A stretch of DNA of 64,000 bases from Evansella vedderi. Lineage in GTDB: Bacteria; Bacillota; Bacilli; Bacillales; Salisediminibacteriaceae. The stretch covers positions 186,001-250,000 of the forward strand of contig NZ_JAUSUG010000004.1 of assembly GCF_030813435.1 (NCBI RefSeq), in the 5' to 3' direction. A model generated the notes under the pieces. The model did not search any database, was not told where the DNA came from, and worked only from the letters and a program-made list of their open reading frames with translations. The position numbers and the translations under genes are program-made. Each line of letters begins with the position of its first letter. Position 1 is the stretch's first letter. Positions 8,855 to 19,700 of the stretch are shown in pieces.

Positions 8855-10178
8855 TCATTCTCCGATAACTTCTTCAGCAATATTCACTGCGTGATCTCCA
8901 ATACGTTCTAAATTACTAATAATATCTACATATATAATCCCTGCATCACCTGTACATTTGTTTTCATTTAATCTAATAATGTGTTTCTTACGAAGGTTTC
9001 GTTCCATTTTATCAATTTGCTCTTCTTTTTTAAGCACCTCATGAGCATCTTTTACACTCTCCGTCTCTAAAGCATTTATTGATTGTCTAAGTGTAGAAAG
9101 AGTCAACTCAAACATTTCATCTAGATCAGAAATAGCAGAATCTGAAAACTTAACCTTATTAGTTATTTGATATTCAACTAGCTCCATAAGGTATTCAGTT
9201 ATTTTTTTATCTAAGTTGTTAATCGCATCTTCATATTGTGGTATAAGTTCACCATGTTTCTTACCTTTTGTTTTAAAGTATAGATTAGCTTCCTTCAGAC
9301 CTTGTTCTGACAACTCTGCCATACGAATCACTTCTTTTTTCCCCTGCCCCAAGGCAATAGCTGGTGATTGCCTTATAAATTGTTCGTCTAAATGAACCGT
9401 TTTATATGGAATAGCAGAGTCTTTACCTGGAATCACCTTGATTACAATCCAAGCTAAAACGGCAACAAATGGCAATTGAATAATTGCATTCGATACATTA
9501 AAAATTCCGTGTGCAAATGCAATAGTCATTTCTGGGCTCAAATTTAGACTATCTCGAACATACTCTACTAAAATTGTAAAAGGTCTTAAAAGGATTAATA
9601 CTATGGTTGTACCAACAAGATTAAATATTACCTGGGCTAATGCTGCACGTCTAGCTGCAATAGAAGCACCAATAGCTGCTAATACAGCAGTAATAGTTGT
9701 ACCTATGTTGTCACCAAAAAGAACTGGTAGCGCAGCATTTAAATCCATTAATCCTTGTCCAAATAGAGTTTGTAGTAATCCAATCGCAGCTGTAGAACTT
9801 TGAACAGCTACTGTGAAAATTACACCAATTAATACACCTAATAATGGATTTTCACTCATACTTACAGTAAGATCTGCAAAAGCTTGAACATCCCTTAATG
9901 GACGTAATCCATCACTCATTAAATTTAGTCCTAAAAATAACGAACCAAATCCAAAAATTGTTTGACCATAATTGTTAATACGAGGATTTTTAAAGAAGAA
10001 TATCAATAATGTTCCAAGTGCGATTATTGGTAATGCGTATTCAGAAATTTTAATACCAATTATAAATGCAGTTGCCGTTGTTCCTACATTTGCACCAATA
10101 ATAACTCCGATTGCTTGCCTTAATGTCATGAAACCTGCATTTACTAACCCAATTGTTAACACGGTGGTTCCAGTACTA
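8855..10178 (-). pseudogene. Na/Pi cotransporter family protein, 5'-truncated
   Basis: Remnant of a Na+-dependent phosphate symporter with a C-terminal PhoU-like domain. The second QSS transport motif (AVQSSTAAIG), several membrane segments and the C-terminal PhoU helices (ISNLERIGDHAVN) are intact. The frame opens abruptly at STGTTVLTIG, which in relatives lies about 60 residues in. Upstream is a TAA stop three codons away and then the end of ribD. The first membrane segments and the first QSS motif are therefore lost. A GTG at 10162 could start a 435-residue product, but it has no convincing ribosome binding site. It is probably inactive as a transporter. Confidence 0.8.
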
Positions 10179-10206
10179 TTTAATTATTTTATAGTATTTA
10201 GAATTT

Positions 10207-11313
10207 CTAGCTTCCCTCATTTGTTGTGTACATTGGATATCCAGTTAATTTAAAATCTTTCCCAATTTGTATAATATCCGTATCAAATAATTCAACTGCA
10301 TCTCGCATTTTATCTACACCGACTCCTTCCAAAAAGCTAGGTGCATCTTTCCCACCAATTAATTTAGGGGCAAAGTACAAGATCACTTTATCGATCAATT
10401 TATTTTCTAAGAAAGATGCGTTAATTGTACCTCCACCTTCAATTAGTATCGATGAAATAAGGTTCTCACCCAAAATTTCGACTACTTCCTCTATATTTAC
10501 CCGTTTAGACCCATTTGTCCGTATAACTTTTATTCCGTTTGATAAAAGCTTTTTCTCTTTATTTAGATCAACATTTTGACTGGTGAAAATCCAAGTTTCA
10601 GCTAGTTTATCCACGACCACCTTAGAATCTAAAGGAACTTTCAAATTTGAATCGACAATAATACGAATTGGATTACGTCCATTTGGTATTCTAGCCGTTA
10701 ACTCAGGGTCATCTTCAATCACAGTATTAACACCAACTAGAATAGCCATATTTTCATTCCTTAGATGATGTACATCTTTTCTCGCCTCTTCAGACGTAAT
10801 CCATTTACTGTCTAAAGAATGTGTGGCAATTTTCCCATCTAATGTAATACCTGCTTTTAACGTAACAAATGACTTTTTTTGAACAATAAATTTATTAAAA
10901 ACCTCATTCATCCGTCTTGACTCTTCCTGACGAACTCCAACAATGACATCTAGTCCAGCATCTTCAAGTATCTTAACACCATTACCTGATACAACAGGGT
11001 TAGGGTCTAAGGTGGCAATAACCACTCTTTTTATCCCTGCTTCTCGAATGGCAACAGCGCACGGACCAGTTCTTCCATGATGAGAACAAGGTTCAAGCGT
11101 AACATAAATGGTGCCGCCTTTTGCCTTTTCCCCTGCCATACGAAGTGCATGAATTTCAGCATGGGGTTCCCCTGCCTTTAAATGTGTTCCAATGCCGACT
11201 ATTCTGTTTTCATTTACAATAACCGAACCTACCAATGGATTTGGGTCTGTCTGCCCTTTCATTGCTCTTGCATTTTGTATGGCTAAGTCCATAAAAAATT
11301 CATGACTAGTCAT
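10207..11313 (-). CDS. ribD: Bifunctional riboflavin deaminase/reductase RibD
   Basis: Catalyses deamination and then side-chain reduction of the pyrimidine intermediate of riboflavin synthesis. The 368-residue protein has the N-terminal deaminase with HAE (GEPHAEIHAL) and the zinc motif PCSHHGRTGPC, then the reductase domain starting at VTLKAGITLDGK with GGG near residue 280. I take the ATG at 11313, which overlaps the ribA-like gene by 8 nt behind AGGAG; a start eight codons earlier is possible. No ribE, ribH or FMN riboswitch is near, so it forms a two-gene unit with the upstream cyclohydrolase. Confidence 0.92.
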   Translation of the reverse strand: MTSHEFFMDLAIQNARAMKGQTDPNPLVGSVIVNENRIVGIGTHLKAGEPHAEIHALRMAGEKAKGGTIYVTLEPCSHHGRTGPCAVAIREAGIKRVVIATLDPNPVVSGNGVKILEDAGLDVIVGVRQEESRRMNEVFNKFIVQKKSFVTLKAGITLDGKIATHSLDSKWITSEEARKDVHHLRNENMAILVGVNTVIEDDPELTARIPNGRNPIRIIVDSNLKVPLDSKVVVDKLAETWIFTSQNVDLNKEKKLLSNGIKVIRTNGSKRVNIEEVVEILGENLISSILIEGGGTINASFLENKLIDKVILYFAPKLIGGKDAPSFLEGVGVDKMRDAVELFDTDIIQIGKDFKLTGYPMYTTNEGS

Positions 11314-12061
11314 TACTACAGGTCTCCTCTTCTCCAATGTGACCAGAGCGATTTACTTTTGTTTCTAGATATTTTTCGTTAAACTCTGAACGGTCTCCCC
11401 ATAATGACTCCCTTCCAGAAACCAGTAAACCAGCATATTTTAAAGCCTCTAATTTTTTAGGGTTATTGGTCATTAGGGTTACAGGTTTACTTCTTAATGC
11501 TTTTAAAACATTAATCGCATCGCTATAGTTTCTAGAATCATCAGCAAATCCCAGGGCTTCATTTGCCTCAACAGTATCGTAATTATACTCCTGGAGAATA
11601 TAAGCCATTGCTTTACTGAACAAACCAATTCCTCTTCCTTCATGATTTGCTAAATAAAATAACGCACCTGTCCCATGTTCTACAATATTTTTCATGGATT
11701 GTTTCAATTGAAATCCACAATCACACCTTTTACTTCCGAAAATATCTCCTGTATGGCAGATAGAATGCATTCTAATAATGGCATCATCCCCATAGCTAAA
11801 ATCACCGTAGGTCAAAACACTAGATTGCTGTAATTCAGCTAAATTTGCTGAAGATAACTTTTCAATCATTCGATTGAAGTCTTCGGTTTCTTCTTCACAA
11901 TTTAACCAGCAATACCATTGGAAATTCACTGTCTCTCCATACAAATTTACTGGAAGTTGTATAGGACCAACTAAATAGATGGCACTTTTCTCTGTTTTAA
12001 TTAATTGAATTTTATCTTCAAGTATCGAAACAATCCTCGATTTGACCATTGTTTGTAACAT
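11306..12061 (-). CDS. ribA: Stand-alone GTP cyclohydrolase II
   Basis: Opens GTP to the diaminopyrimidine that RibD uses next. The 251-residue protein has the zinc and substrate core HTGDIFGSKRCDCG, with all three cysteine ligands, and the GRGIGL loop. The usual HSEC is HSIC here, an E-to-I change at a strongly conserved spot. There is an 80-residue N-terminal extension without an evident DHBP-synthase domain, unlike the bifunctional RibA of B. subtilis. The ATG at 12061 follows AAAGGTGG. It is translationally coupled to ribD. It is probably a paralogue serving a side use of pyrimidine intermediates, but plain riboflavin supply cannot be excluded. Confidence 0.85.
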   Translation of the reverse strand: MLQTMVKSRIVSILEDKIQLIKTEKSAIYLVGPIQLPVNLYGETVNFQWYCWLNCEEETEDFNRMIEKLSSANLAELQQSSVLTYGDFSYGDDAIIRMHSICHTGDIFGSKRCDCGFQLKQSMKNIVEHGTGALFYLANHEGRGIGLFSKAMAYILQEYNYDTVEANEALGFADDSRNYSDAINVLKALRSKPVTLMTNNPKKLEALKYAGLLVSGRESLWGDRSEFNEKYLETKVNRSGHIGEEETCSND

Positions 12062-12165
12062 GAGTATTCCACCTTTTTCTAATTTTGTAGTATCGTAAAT
12101 TTTTATATAGGTTCATTTATAAAAGAAAGCACAACCTCTAAATAGAAGTAATGCTTTTTTATACA

Positions 12166-12579
12166 TTAGTTTAAAGTAGTTGTCTCGTTCTTTTCTTTCT
12201 TGTTAAAAATGACGGAATCTAGAGCAAAGGCCTTTGAACCATTGATAGCAATAACTACTGCCATGGCCATTAATGCTAAGTCTAGTACGTATCCTCCAAA
12301 AAAGCCAACAGCTAGTTGAACAGTTATGATAGCCCCAACCATAATTAGTGCTAATAAAATGGAAACAACTCTGCTAAACAAACCTACAATCAACGCAATT
12401 CCACCAACGAGTTCAACTAATGCCACTGCATAAGCTAAGAAGCCCGGTATGCCTATACTTTCAAACCAACCAGCTATATTTTCAATTCCACCTTGAAACT
12501 TATTTAACCCATGAGCAAAGAAAATTACACCTAATACAACTCTTAAAATTAAGGTACTAATTTCAAATTTATTTATCAT
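12166..12579 (-). CDS. DoxX family membrane protein
   Basis: Small integral membrane protein of 137 residues with four hydrophobic segments. The DoxX signatures FFAHGLNKF near residue 20 and VELVGGIALIVG near 60 are visible. Members often sit beside ring-cleaving dioxygenases or quinone/thiol-stress genes, and this one follows such a dioxygenase by about 30 bp. The ATG at 12579 is preferred because TTGGAGG lies 8 nt upstream; the first possible TTG overlaps that site. Confidence 0.85.
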   Translation of the reverse strand: MINKFEISTLILRVVLGVIFFAHGLNKFQGGIENIAGWFESIGIPGFLAYAVALVELVGGIALIVGLFSRVVSILLALIMVGAIITVQLAVGFFGGYVLDLALMAMAVVIAINGSKAFALDSVIFNKKEKNETTTLN

Positions 12580-12612
12580 TTTATTTTCCTCCAATATACT
12601 TTATTATGAGAT

Positions 12613-13404
12613 TTATTGTATTTCCCCAAATTGCCATACACTATGGCTAAGGTTTCCATATCGATAGCTTCGGTGAAGGAGCTTAGCATTCCTCTGATTG
12701 TCTGCTGCACCCATGGCATAGAATATTGGAATAAAGTGTTCCCTGCCGTATGGTGGTACAGCAAGCTCAGCACTAGGTGCTAACGAGTTATAATTGAAAA
12801 GGGTACCTAAGTCCCAATTGGTTATATGATGTTCCAACCATAAATCAAACTCTAGCGCCCACTGATCCGTAGTTTCCTCAGCCCTACCCATTTTTAATGC
12901 TCCTAAGTTATGGACAGTTCCCCCACTTGCAATAATCAAAATGTCTTGTTTTCTTAAATCTAACAGAGATTTTCCTATTTGATACTTCTCCGTTGGTGTA
13001 AGGTTTGGATTTACTGACATGGAAATAACCGGGATATCGGCTTTTGGATAGATTAATTTAAGTACGACCCAAGCCCCATGGTCTAAACCACGTTTTGTGT
13101 CTACATCATAAGAGATACCTTGTGATAAGAAGCATTCCTCTATTTCCTTTGTAACGGAATAATCTCCTTTGGCAGGATACTTAATACGATATAACGCTTC
13201 TGGGAAACCACCAAAATCATATATAGTTTCATATTTATCCACTTTACTCACTTTTTGAGTATGAGATTCCCAGTGCGCTGAAAACAATACAACGGCTTTG
13301 GGCCTCACCCACTTCTTACCTATTTGCTCTAAAAACTTTGTATATTCATTATTCTCAATTGCTAGCAATGGCGCTCCATGTGCAACAAATAATGATGGTA
13401 ACAC
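12613..13404 (-). CDS. Class III extradiol ring-cleavage dioxygenase (DODA type)
   Basis: Metal-dependent dioxygenase of 263 residues that opens catechol-type rings. Metal-ligand histidines of the family are visible in FVAHGAPL, LFSAHWESH and a C-terminal GREHF stretch, and GLDHGAWV carries the active-site acid/base histidine. It starts at GTG behind AAAGGGGG. It forms a two-gene unit with the DoxX gene and diverges from an XRE-cupin regulator, a common detoxification layout. The substrate is not inferable. Confidence 0.85.
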   Translation of the reverse strand: MLPSLFVAHGAPLLAIENNEYTKFLEQIGKKWVRPKAVVLFSAHWESHTQKVSKVDKYETIYDFGGFPEALYRIKYPAKGDYSVTKEIEECFLSQGISYDVDTKRGLDHGAWVVLKLIYPKADIPVISMSVNPNLTPTEKYQIGKSLLDLRKQDILIIASGGTVHNLGALKMGRAEETTDQWALEFDLWLEHHITNWDLGTLFNYNSLAPSAELAVPPYGREHFIPIFYAMGAADNQRNAKLLHRSYRYGNLSHSVWQFGEIQ

Positions 13405-13583
13405 GATTTATTCCCCCTTTATTTAGGTGATAATCTAAATCTTCAAGTATGCCTTTACACCTATTAGAATTTCTATAAAAATAAAATATTCTTATTAAGA
13501 AACAAACAGACAAAAAAATAATAGCAATATTGGTTCCCTATACAAATATTTGTTGTTTATAAGATAACAAAAAGCATAGTAGA

Positions 13584-13631
13584 TTGTCAACCGTTTTTTT
13601 GCTAATATATAAATATGTTTTCTATTAGCAA
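13584..13631 (+). promoter_or_regulatory. Promoter with candidate autoregulatory operator of the XRE-cupin gene
   Basis: TTGTCA (13584-13589) and TATATA/TATAAA (13606-13613) form a sigma-A-like promoter. A perfect 9-bp inverted repeat, TTGCTAATA (13599-13607) and TATTAGCAA (13623-13631), overlaps and follows the -10 region just before the ribosome binding site. This fits operator control by the adjacent helix-turn-helix protein. Confidence 0.55.
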
Positions 13632-13649
13632 ACTTATGAGGTGGTTACT

Positions 13650-14189
13650 TTGGAAATCGGAACTAAAATTCGTGCAATTCGTAATAGGAAAAAAATTACC
13701 ATTGCACAAATGTGTGAAGGCACTGGTCTTTCAAAAGGCTTTATTAGCAATGTTGAAAATAATAACACTTCACCCTCGATTAATACGTTAAATACAATTG
13801 CATCATTCTTAGAAGTTCCATTACCATACTTACTTCTGGAAAAAAAGCAACATATGCGTGTAGTCCGTAAAGATGCAAGACAGAAATCGACCTTTAATGG
13901 TTTAAAAATTGAACATTTAACTTCAAAAGGAGGATTAAGAATGATGATAGTAGAAATGCCTCCTGGTACTACAATAGGAGAGCCCCATGCCCATGAAGGT
14001 GAAGAATGCCATCTAGTATTAGAAGGCAAAATTCTCGCTGAACAAGGGGAAGACTCTGTAGTTGTTGAAGCGGGCGATTCGTTCAGTTGGAATGCAAGTG
14101 TTCCTCACTTTGTAAAAAACGTCGGAGACGAAAAAGCAGTGTTATTAATCTCCATTTACTCAGATACTGAGTTAATTGATATTTTGTAG
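13650..14189 (+). CDS. XRE-family regulator with C-terminal cupin sensor
   Basis: DNA-binding regulator of about 179 residues. The N-terminal helix-turn-helix spans roughly residues 5-60 (ISNVENNNTSPSINTL) and a cupin barrel lies at about 105-170 (GEPHAHEGEECHLVLEG, likely metal- or ligand-binding). I choose the TTG at 13650 because GAGGTGG lies 5 nt before it; a GTG three codons upstream would overlap that site. It diverges from the dioxygenase-DoxX unit, which is the likely target. An inverted repeat overlaps its promoter. Confidence 0.88.
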   Translation: MEIGTKIRAIRNRKKITIAQMCEGTGLSKGFISNVENNNTSPSINTLNTIASFLEVPLPYLLLEKKQHMRVVRKDARQKSTFNGLKIEHLTSKGGLRMMIVEMPPGTTIGEPHAHEGEECHLVLEGKILAEQGEDSVVVEAGDSFSWNASVPHFVKNVGDEKAVLLISIYSDTELIDIL

Positions 14190-14287
14190 GTGGTAAAATA
14201 ATAAAACAACCAAATCAGTTTATTACATTTATGGAACCTATATAAAACTTTAAAACTGTCCTTCCAGATTAAATAGTTTTAAAAGAC

Positions 14288-14553
14288 AAAAAAGAGGCTT
14301 CTCAAGAGTTTAAAAACTCTTTGAGAAACCTCTTTCAATGTTAGCATTTCACTCTCACCTTACTTCAAAACCCAGTCATACCAAGGGTTCAAGGGGCATA
14401 TTACATCATGCCGCCCCTTAGGTGAGAGTGTGTAATATCTATAACATCGTGTGATTAGAGTGCGGTATATCAGGGTTTTGTTAATTTGTTACTGTAACAT
14501 TTTTAACTTGATTTAACCGTTTTTCACTAGATTGCGTTAGCAAAATGTTAGCA
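14288..14553 (+). repeat. Integrase-tail/att-like repeat, copy A
   Basis: Begins with an open stretch reading KKEASQEFKNSLRNLFQC and a stop (14288-14344), the C-terminal end of a tyrosine integrase. A 150-bp block follows (14404-14553) ending in TTAGCAAAATGTTAGCA. That block matches copy B (31542-31691) at 149 of 150 positions by eye, and copies C and D more distantly. In this copy the bases between tail and block differ from B-D and include CACTCTCACCTTA, the inverse of TAAGGTGAGAGTG inside the block. Confidence 0.85.
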
Positions 14554-14871
14554 TAACAATTTAATCAATAACTTTTTGAAATGATTTTGTTAAGACAATC
14601 AAGGTGAATTGAATAGTGATCGTAGATAGAATGATGTGGTAGTGTTCCTTACTTCCTACCCCCTCCTTTTGAATAGTAGGTTTCTTTGTTGTATTTGCCT
14701 CCGTTAAATATTGAGCTTAATTACTAAGATATTTATTTTTCTCTTCACTATTCCACCGTTTATGGTTCAGGTAATATAAATCCATTTCTAGTTTTTAGTT
14801 TGATAGTATTGATGGTCAGTATTTATTTAAAAATATAGTCTTCAGATATGCTAGAACTTATATAGTAATAT
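14554..14871. other. AT-rich gap with no recognised feature
   Basis: About 320 bp between repeat copy A and the end of the GH35 gene. I see no coding frame with a ribosome binding site and no clear hairpin terminator. Confidence 0.5.
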
Positions 14872-16617
14872 CTAACATAATTTATGTTCTTCAATTAAAG
14901 AAACTACTGTATTTGCTGGTTCGTGTAATTCAAAGATAACAATTTCATTTTCGCCTTGTTTTAATAATGGTCCTGGTAAGTATAATGTTTTTTGTGGTCC
15001 AATTTCCCAATACCTACCTAAATTAAATCCATTAACAAGTACAATGCCTTTCTTCCAACCTGGTAATTCCACAAATGTATCGCCAATCTCATCTACCTGA
15101 AAACTACCTCGATAGAAGGTCGGCCGTTTACTAATTTGTTCATCATTTGTTTTATAATTTAACTTCTCAAGGTTGTCCATTGGTAGACTATAGATCTCCC
15201 AATCATATTGGAATTGGTAAGCAAACCTAACACCTTCTGTTATCCCCTTTATATCTTTTAAGTTAGGTCCGTAATTAATTCGTCCCATATTTTCAACTAA
15301 AATATCAAGTTGTGCACCTTCTACTGGAACTTCAATATCAATGGTATTATTTTTCCAACGATCAATCACACCTTGAAATTCTTGATTTACAAACACAAGC
15401 GCTCGGTCCCTAACCTCTTGAATGGTCAATGGGGCTTTTTTCTTGGGTCCTGTTAACTTTGTGCGATATAAAATATATCCATAGTCTTGTCCTAATTCTT
15501 CCATTGATTCAGGGTTTGCTCTTCGAACCGGAAAACTAATCATAGATAAAGCATCAAATAAATTAATCGTTTGTTTCAACTCAAATGTCCCGTAATTTTT
15601 CTTCGGGATCGGATCTGGCAACTCTAGTTCACCAATATCCTTATGTTTCGCAATTGCTTCACGAACAGCATGAAATTTCGGTGTAATATCCCCTGTTTCA
15701 CTAATTGGACAATCATAATCATAACTTGTTATGGTCGGTTCATATTTTTCATCGTGATTGGCCCCATTAAAAAAACCGAAGTTAGTTCCACCATGGAACA
15801 TATAGAAATTAACCGAGTCGCCTCGACTTAGCATATTAGCAAATGTATCCGCTGCATCTTGTGGGTCACGAGTGTGATGTTCTTCGCCCCAATGGTCGAA
15901 CCAGCCATTCCAAAATTCCATACAAATATTAGGCGTTTTCGGAAAATACTTTTGTAATAAATTAAAGGCCTCAGCAGGTCTTGAACCAAAGTTAACTGTA
16001 GCCAATACTCCATCTAACGTACCACCTTGAATCATTAAGTCAGTCGGACCATCCGATGTAAACAAAAGAACATCAATACCTCGTTTTTCCATCCCGTCTT
16101 TTATATAAGCTAAATACTGTTTATCATTCCCAAAGCTACCATATTCATTTTCGATTTGCATCGCAATAATGGGACCACCTTGTGTGCTTTGAAATGGCTT
16201 TAACCTTTCCATCAACACATCATAGTAGGTATCTATTTTGTCTAGATATGGTTGGTAATAAGATCTAACTTTCATATTTCGATCTGCTAATAACCAGGAT
16301 GGCAGTCCGCCAAATTCCCATTCTGCACAAATATATGGGCTTGGACGTACAATCACATATAAGCCTAATCGATCAGCAGTTTTAATAAATTCTTCTACAT
16401 TGGCTAACCCTTCAAAATTATATTCCCCTTCTTTTGGTTCATGTAAATTCCAAGGAATATAGGTTTCTACACAATTAAATCCGCACACTTTTAACTTTAA
16501 TAAACGATCTTCCCAGTAATCGGGAACAATCCGAAAATAATGAATAGCTCCTGAAATAAGTTGAACTGGCTCACCATTTAGGCATAGATCTTTACCTTGT
16601 ACTTCGAGCTTAGACAA
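14872..16617 (-). CDS. Beta-galactosidase, glycoside hydrolase family 35
   Basis: Retaining exo-beta-galactosidase of 581 residues without a signal peptide, so it probably acts inside the cell on imported oligosaccharides. The GH35 barrel opens with SGAIHYFR. The acid/base glutamate is in IENEYGSFG near residue 155 and the nucleophile in CMEFWNGWF near 235. C-terminal beta-sandwich domains follow. Translation appears to start at TTG behind GGGAG. It is the last gene of the glycosaminoglycan locus, where it would trim galactose from keratan-type or mucin-type chains. Confidence 0.92.
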   Translation of the reverse strand: MSKLEVQGKDLCLNGEPVQLISGAIHYFRIVPDYWEDRLLKLKVCGFNCVETYIPWNLHEPKEGEYNFEGLANVEEFIKTADRLGLYVIVRPSPYICAEWEFGGLPSWLLADRNMKVRSYYQPYLDKIDTYYDVLMERLKPFQSTQGGPIIAMQIENEYGSFGNDKQYLAYIKDGMEKRGIDVLLFTSDGPTDLMIQGGTLDGVLATVNFGSRPAEAFNLLQKYFPKTPNICMEFWNGWFDHWGEEHHTRDPQDAADTFANMLSRGDSVNFYMFHGGTNFGFFNGANHDEKYEPTITSYDYDCPISETGDITPKFHAVREAIAKHKDIGELELPDPIPKKNYGTFELKQTINLFDALSMISFPVRRANPESMEELGQDYGYILYRTKLTGPKKKAPLTIQEVRDRALVFVNQEFQGVIDRWKNNTIDIEVPVEGAQLDILVENMGRINYGPNLKDIKGITEGVRFAYQFQYDWEIYSLPMDNLEKLNYKTNDEQISKRPTFYRGSFQVDEIGDTFVELPGWKKGIVLVNGFNLGRYWEIGPQKTLYLPGPLLKQGENEIVIFELHEPANTVVSLIEEHKLC

Positions 16618-16734
16618 TCTTAACGCTCCCTTTCCTTTTTTAATTTTACTTATTTTATTTCAGCCACTTGATCTAAAAAACTAGCATAGTAATAATACAT
16701 CATATCCCCTGCATCAAATTTATGAACGAGGTAA

Positions 16735-16773
16735 AGCATTTACATGTTTAAATTTTACAAACATGTAAATGCT
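16735..16773 (-). terminator. Hairpin after the PL8 lyase gene
   Basis: A perfect 15-bp inverted repeat, AGCATTTACATGTTT (16735-16749) with its complement (16759-16773), lies just past the lyase stop. It lacks a strong T run, so it may be a weak terminator or a transcript-end protector. Confidence 0.55.
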
Positions 16774-16791
16774 AAACTAAACACTGGTATA

Positions 16792-19700
16792 TTACTCTTT
16801 TAAAATAGCCATTCGCTTATGTTTCATCAATACAAAACCTGAAGCAAATAGTAGTATACCTATCAATAACATCGTATATATATTGGTTGCAGTATTAGGT
16901 AGTTTTCCACCCTTTTCTCCCAGTGAATTGCCGTCTGATTCCTCTTTCTTTGGAGTAATGCTTTGTTCTTTTTCCTTCTCTTGTAAATCATCCATCACTG
17001 CTCTCAATGTGATAGTTGCAGCATCAATTTCTTCTTGTGATGTATCCTTGTTCTCCAAGAGTTTTTCTGCTGCTGCTATTGCTGCCTGCAATGCGTTAAA
17101 TGATTCTTCCGTAAACTTTTCATCATTTATTATGGATTTCGCTGATTCTAGTAACCTCGTAAGTTCCGATGTTTCCAATGCTGGACCCGGTTCTTGCAAA
17201 TTATTAATCTCCTCTAGTGCATTCAACGCTTCTTTCAAGGTTACCACTTGAGCATCAATTTCTTCCTGTGATGTACCCTTGTTCTCCAGAAGCTTTTCTG
17301 CTGCTACGATTGCTTCCTGCAATGCGTTAAACGATTCTTCTGTATACTCGCCGTCATTCGTAATTGCATTTGCTTCTGTAAGTAAGCTCTCAAGCTCTTT
17401 CTTATCCAATTTAGGAAGCGTATTACTATCCTTCAATGTAATTGTATGTGTTTTACCAATGGATCCAACTACATTTACTTCTAACTTTACTGTTGGAGTT
17501 GTCTGAACAACCTCAATAGTCTCCTCTTTTTCTATAACAGACAATTCCTCTCTATCTATTTCAATAGTGATCGTCTCTTGTTTTTGTGTTGGATCTGAAA
17601 CTGCCAATTTTAATTCACCTTGCTCTTCCTTTACCATGACAGATGCAGGATCCTCCAGAGTTAAGAATTCAACTGTTCCAGCATTCCAAAAGTTTGCCGC
17701 TAAAATACCAAGCGTTTTATTTTTGACAGCATGTACATTCGATGTTTGACTGACAATCTCAATATCTGGATTTTTACTGTATTGTTCCGTAGCAGTAGCA
17801 TCTTTATTAGGTAAAATTACATAAGCGTAATTCTCACCATTAGGATTCTCTCCATGATTAATGGCCAAACTTAAGTAGTTACGTTGAATGAGATCACTTG
17901 AACCTCCATCATTAATTTCGTTCCAAGATCCTTCTCTCTGTTCACGTAATCCTTCAACTGTCGATGGTACTGGGAAATAGAATCCAATATCACTGTTAGA
18001 AACATCTCCCTCAAGATGTGCCCATGATACTGCATCTATCGCTTTCGACCATCCCAATTCATTAGATTGAATCTCCCCATTTACAGTGAATGGATTATCA
18101 CCATTATCATTTAATTGTCGATTCTCAATAATGGTTTCAACGGAGTTATTATCTGTACTGGTTATATCCGTTCCAAGGGCTACGATTTCATTATCAAACA
18201 TGAACCAAGATTTTTTCCCTTCCAACGAACTTCCTGTCACCTGATCGAGTGAAAATTCCATACCTGCTGTTCCAAACAACTCATCCACGGATGTTCCTCC
18301 AACCCATGTCCTTGTGTTAAGATAAGATTTCCAATCTTGCAGAACCCCTTTTGACCCGTCCGTTGTCGTTCCTGGTAGTCGATAGCTGTCAATGGTTGGC
18401 CAATAATGATTATTGTAATGATTTAGATCACCGTTATATAAGTAGGTCATACCAGCACCAGTAAACCATCCCTTTTTATTTTCTCCATTTCCATATGAAA
18501 ACGCAGAAATCCGATCAGAAAACATACTAATTCCAAAACCAAAGCTATCACGTAAATGTACAACCCGGTCCATACCAGCAAAGACTTTATTTTTTAGTAA
18601 GTTTCCTCTTGGTTCTATAGAATTATCATCCATTAGGGATTTAAAGAGATTTGCTTCGTAGATCGGTAAGCTAGCAATAAAATTATCTACTTCTGGATCA
18701 TCATGAAGCCATTCCTTGACCATTCTCTTAATACTCAGTTTTGTGTTCGAAGGTGCAGCTTCTGCTAATCTTAATAAACTTCTCATTGTACTTTTACCTA
18801 CGGAACGATCTGATGCTGCTTCTCTTGATATTGCTCTACCTGACACCATGTCCATCATAGCACCTTTATAAATGAAAGGTTCAAATGAATTGGAAACCCA
18901 ACCAAACACATTATTAACATTTGAATCTCCTAAATCCCACGGTGTATCATTTACCAAATATAACATGTCTGCAGTTCTTCTTAGCCAAACTCCTCCGTAT
19001 GACCCTGTATAAGCGATGACCGAGTGTTGAACTAATGAACCATCCTCGTAAACACCATCCCCTTGAACAACATATTGGTATTCACCTTCGATTGAATCTC
19101 GACCTTGACTAATTTTAGCACCATTATTTCCGATAACACCACGAAGTGTAACTACTAATGCTTTGTCAAGTAAGTTTGCACCAGTATTCTCTCTTCCACG
19201 AACACCAAGTACAGTGGAATAGACTGGATCTGGAGAAAATTTATCTATTGCTGCTATATAATTATCAATTTGTTTGGATGTTAAATCATCATACATTAGG
19301 ACTACAATATCATTTATAATTTGAGGAGTTCCAATTTCCCAATCCCACCAGTTACCATAAGGATCTTTATTTTCATTAAACCTATTTTCATACATCCAAT
19401 CCAGCGCATTTAGAATATCATTTTTTAACTCTTCATTTTGATATAACTCTGAACCTACCATAGAGTAGGCCATTGCCATACTCTTTAGATTTGAATAAGC
19501 ACTTGTAATGTATGCAGAGTTTGATTCACCTTGTAATGAATCCCATAAATAACTCCTATTATCTTCAGTATTCAGTGTATCCCAATATCCTGAATTGCTT
19601 TGGTTTGTAATCGCTTCTTCTAAACTAGAAATATAGGTAATCGTATCCTTATCATCTGGATTGTATAGATCTTCCCCAGTTAACGTATTAAACCATGCTT

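Noticed and set aside
8539-8880. 113-codon minus-strand frame
   Set aside because: It covers the Pho-box promoter, a hairpin repeat and the terminator, and has no ribosome binding site or family resemblance.
12062-12165. FMN riboswitch upstream of ribA-ribD
   Set aside because: None of the conserved FMN aptamer stretches is present before the ribA start or in the adjacent gap.
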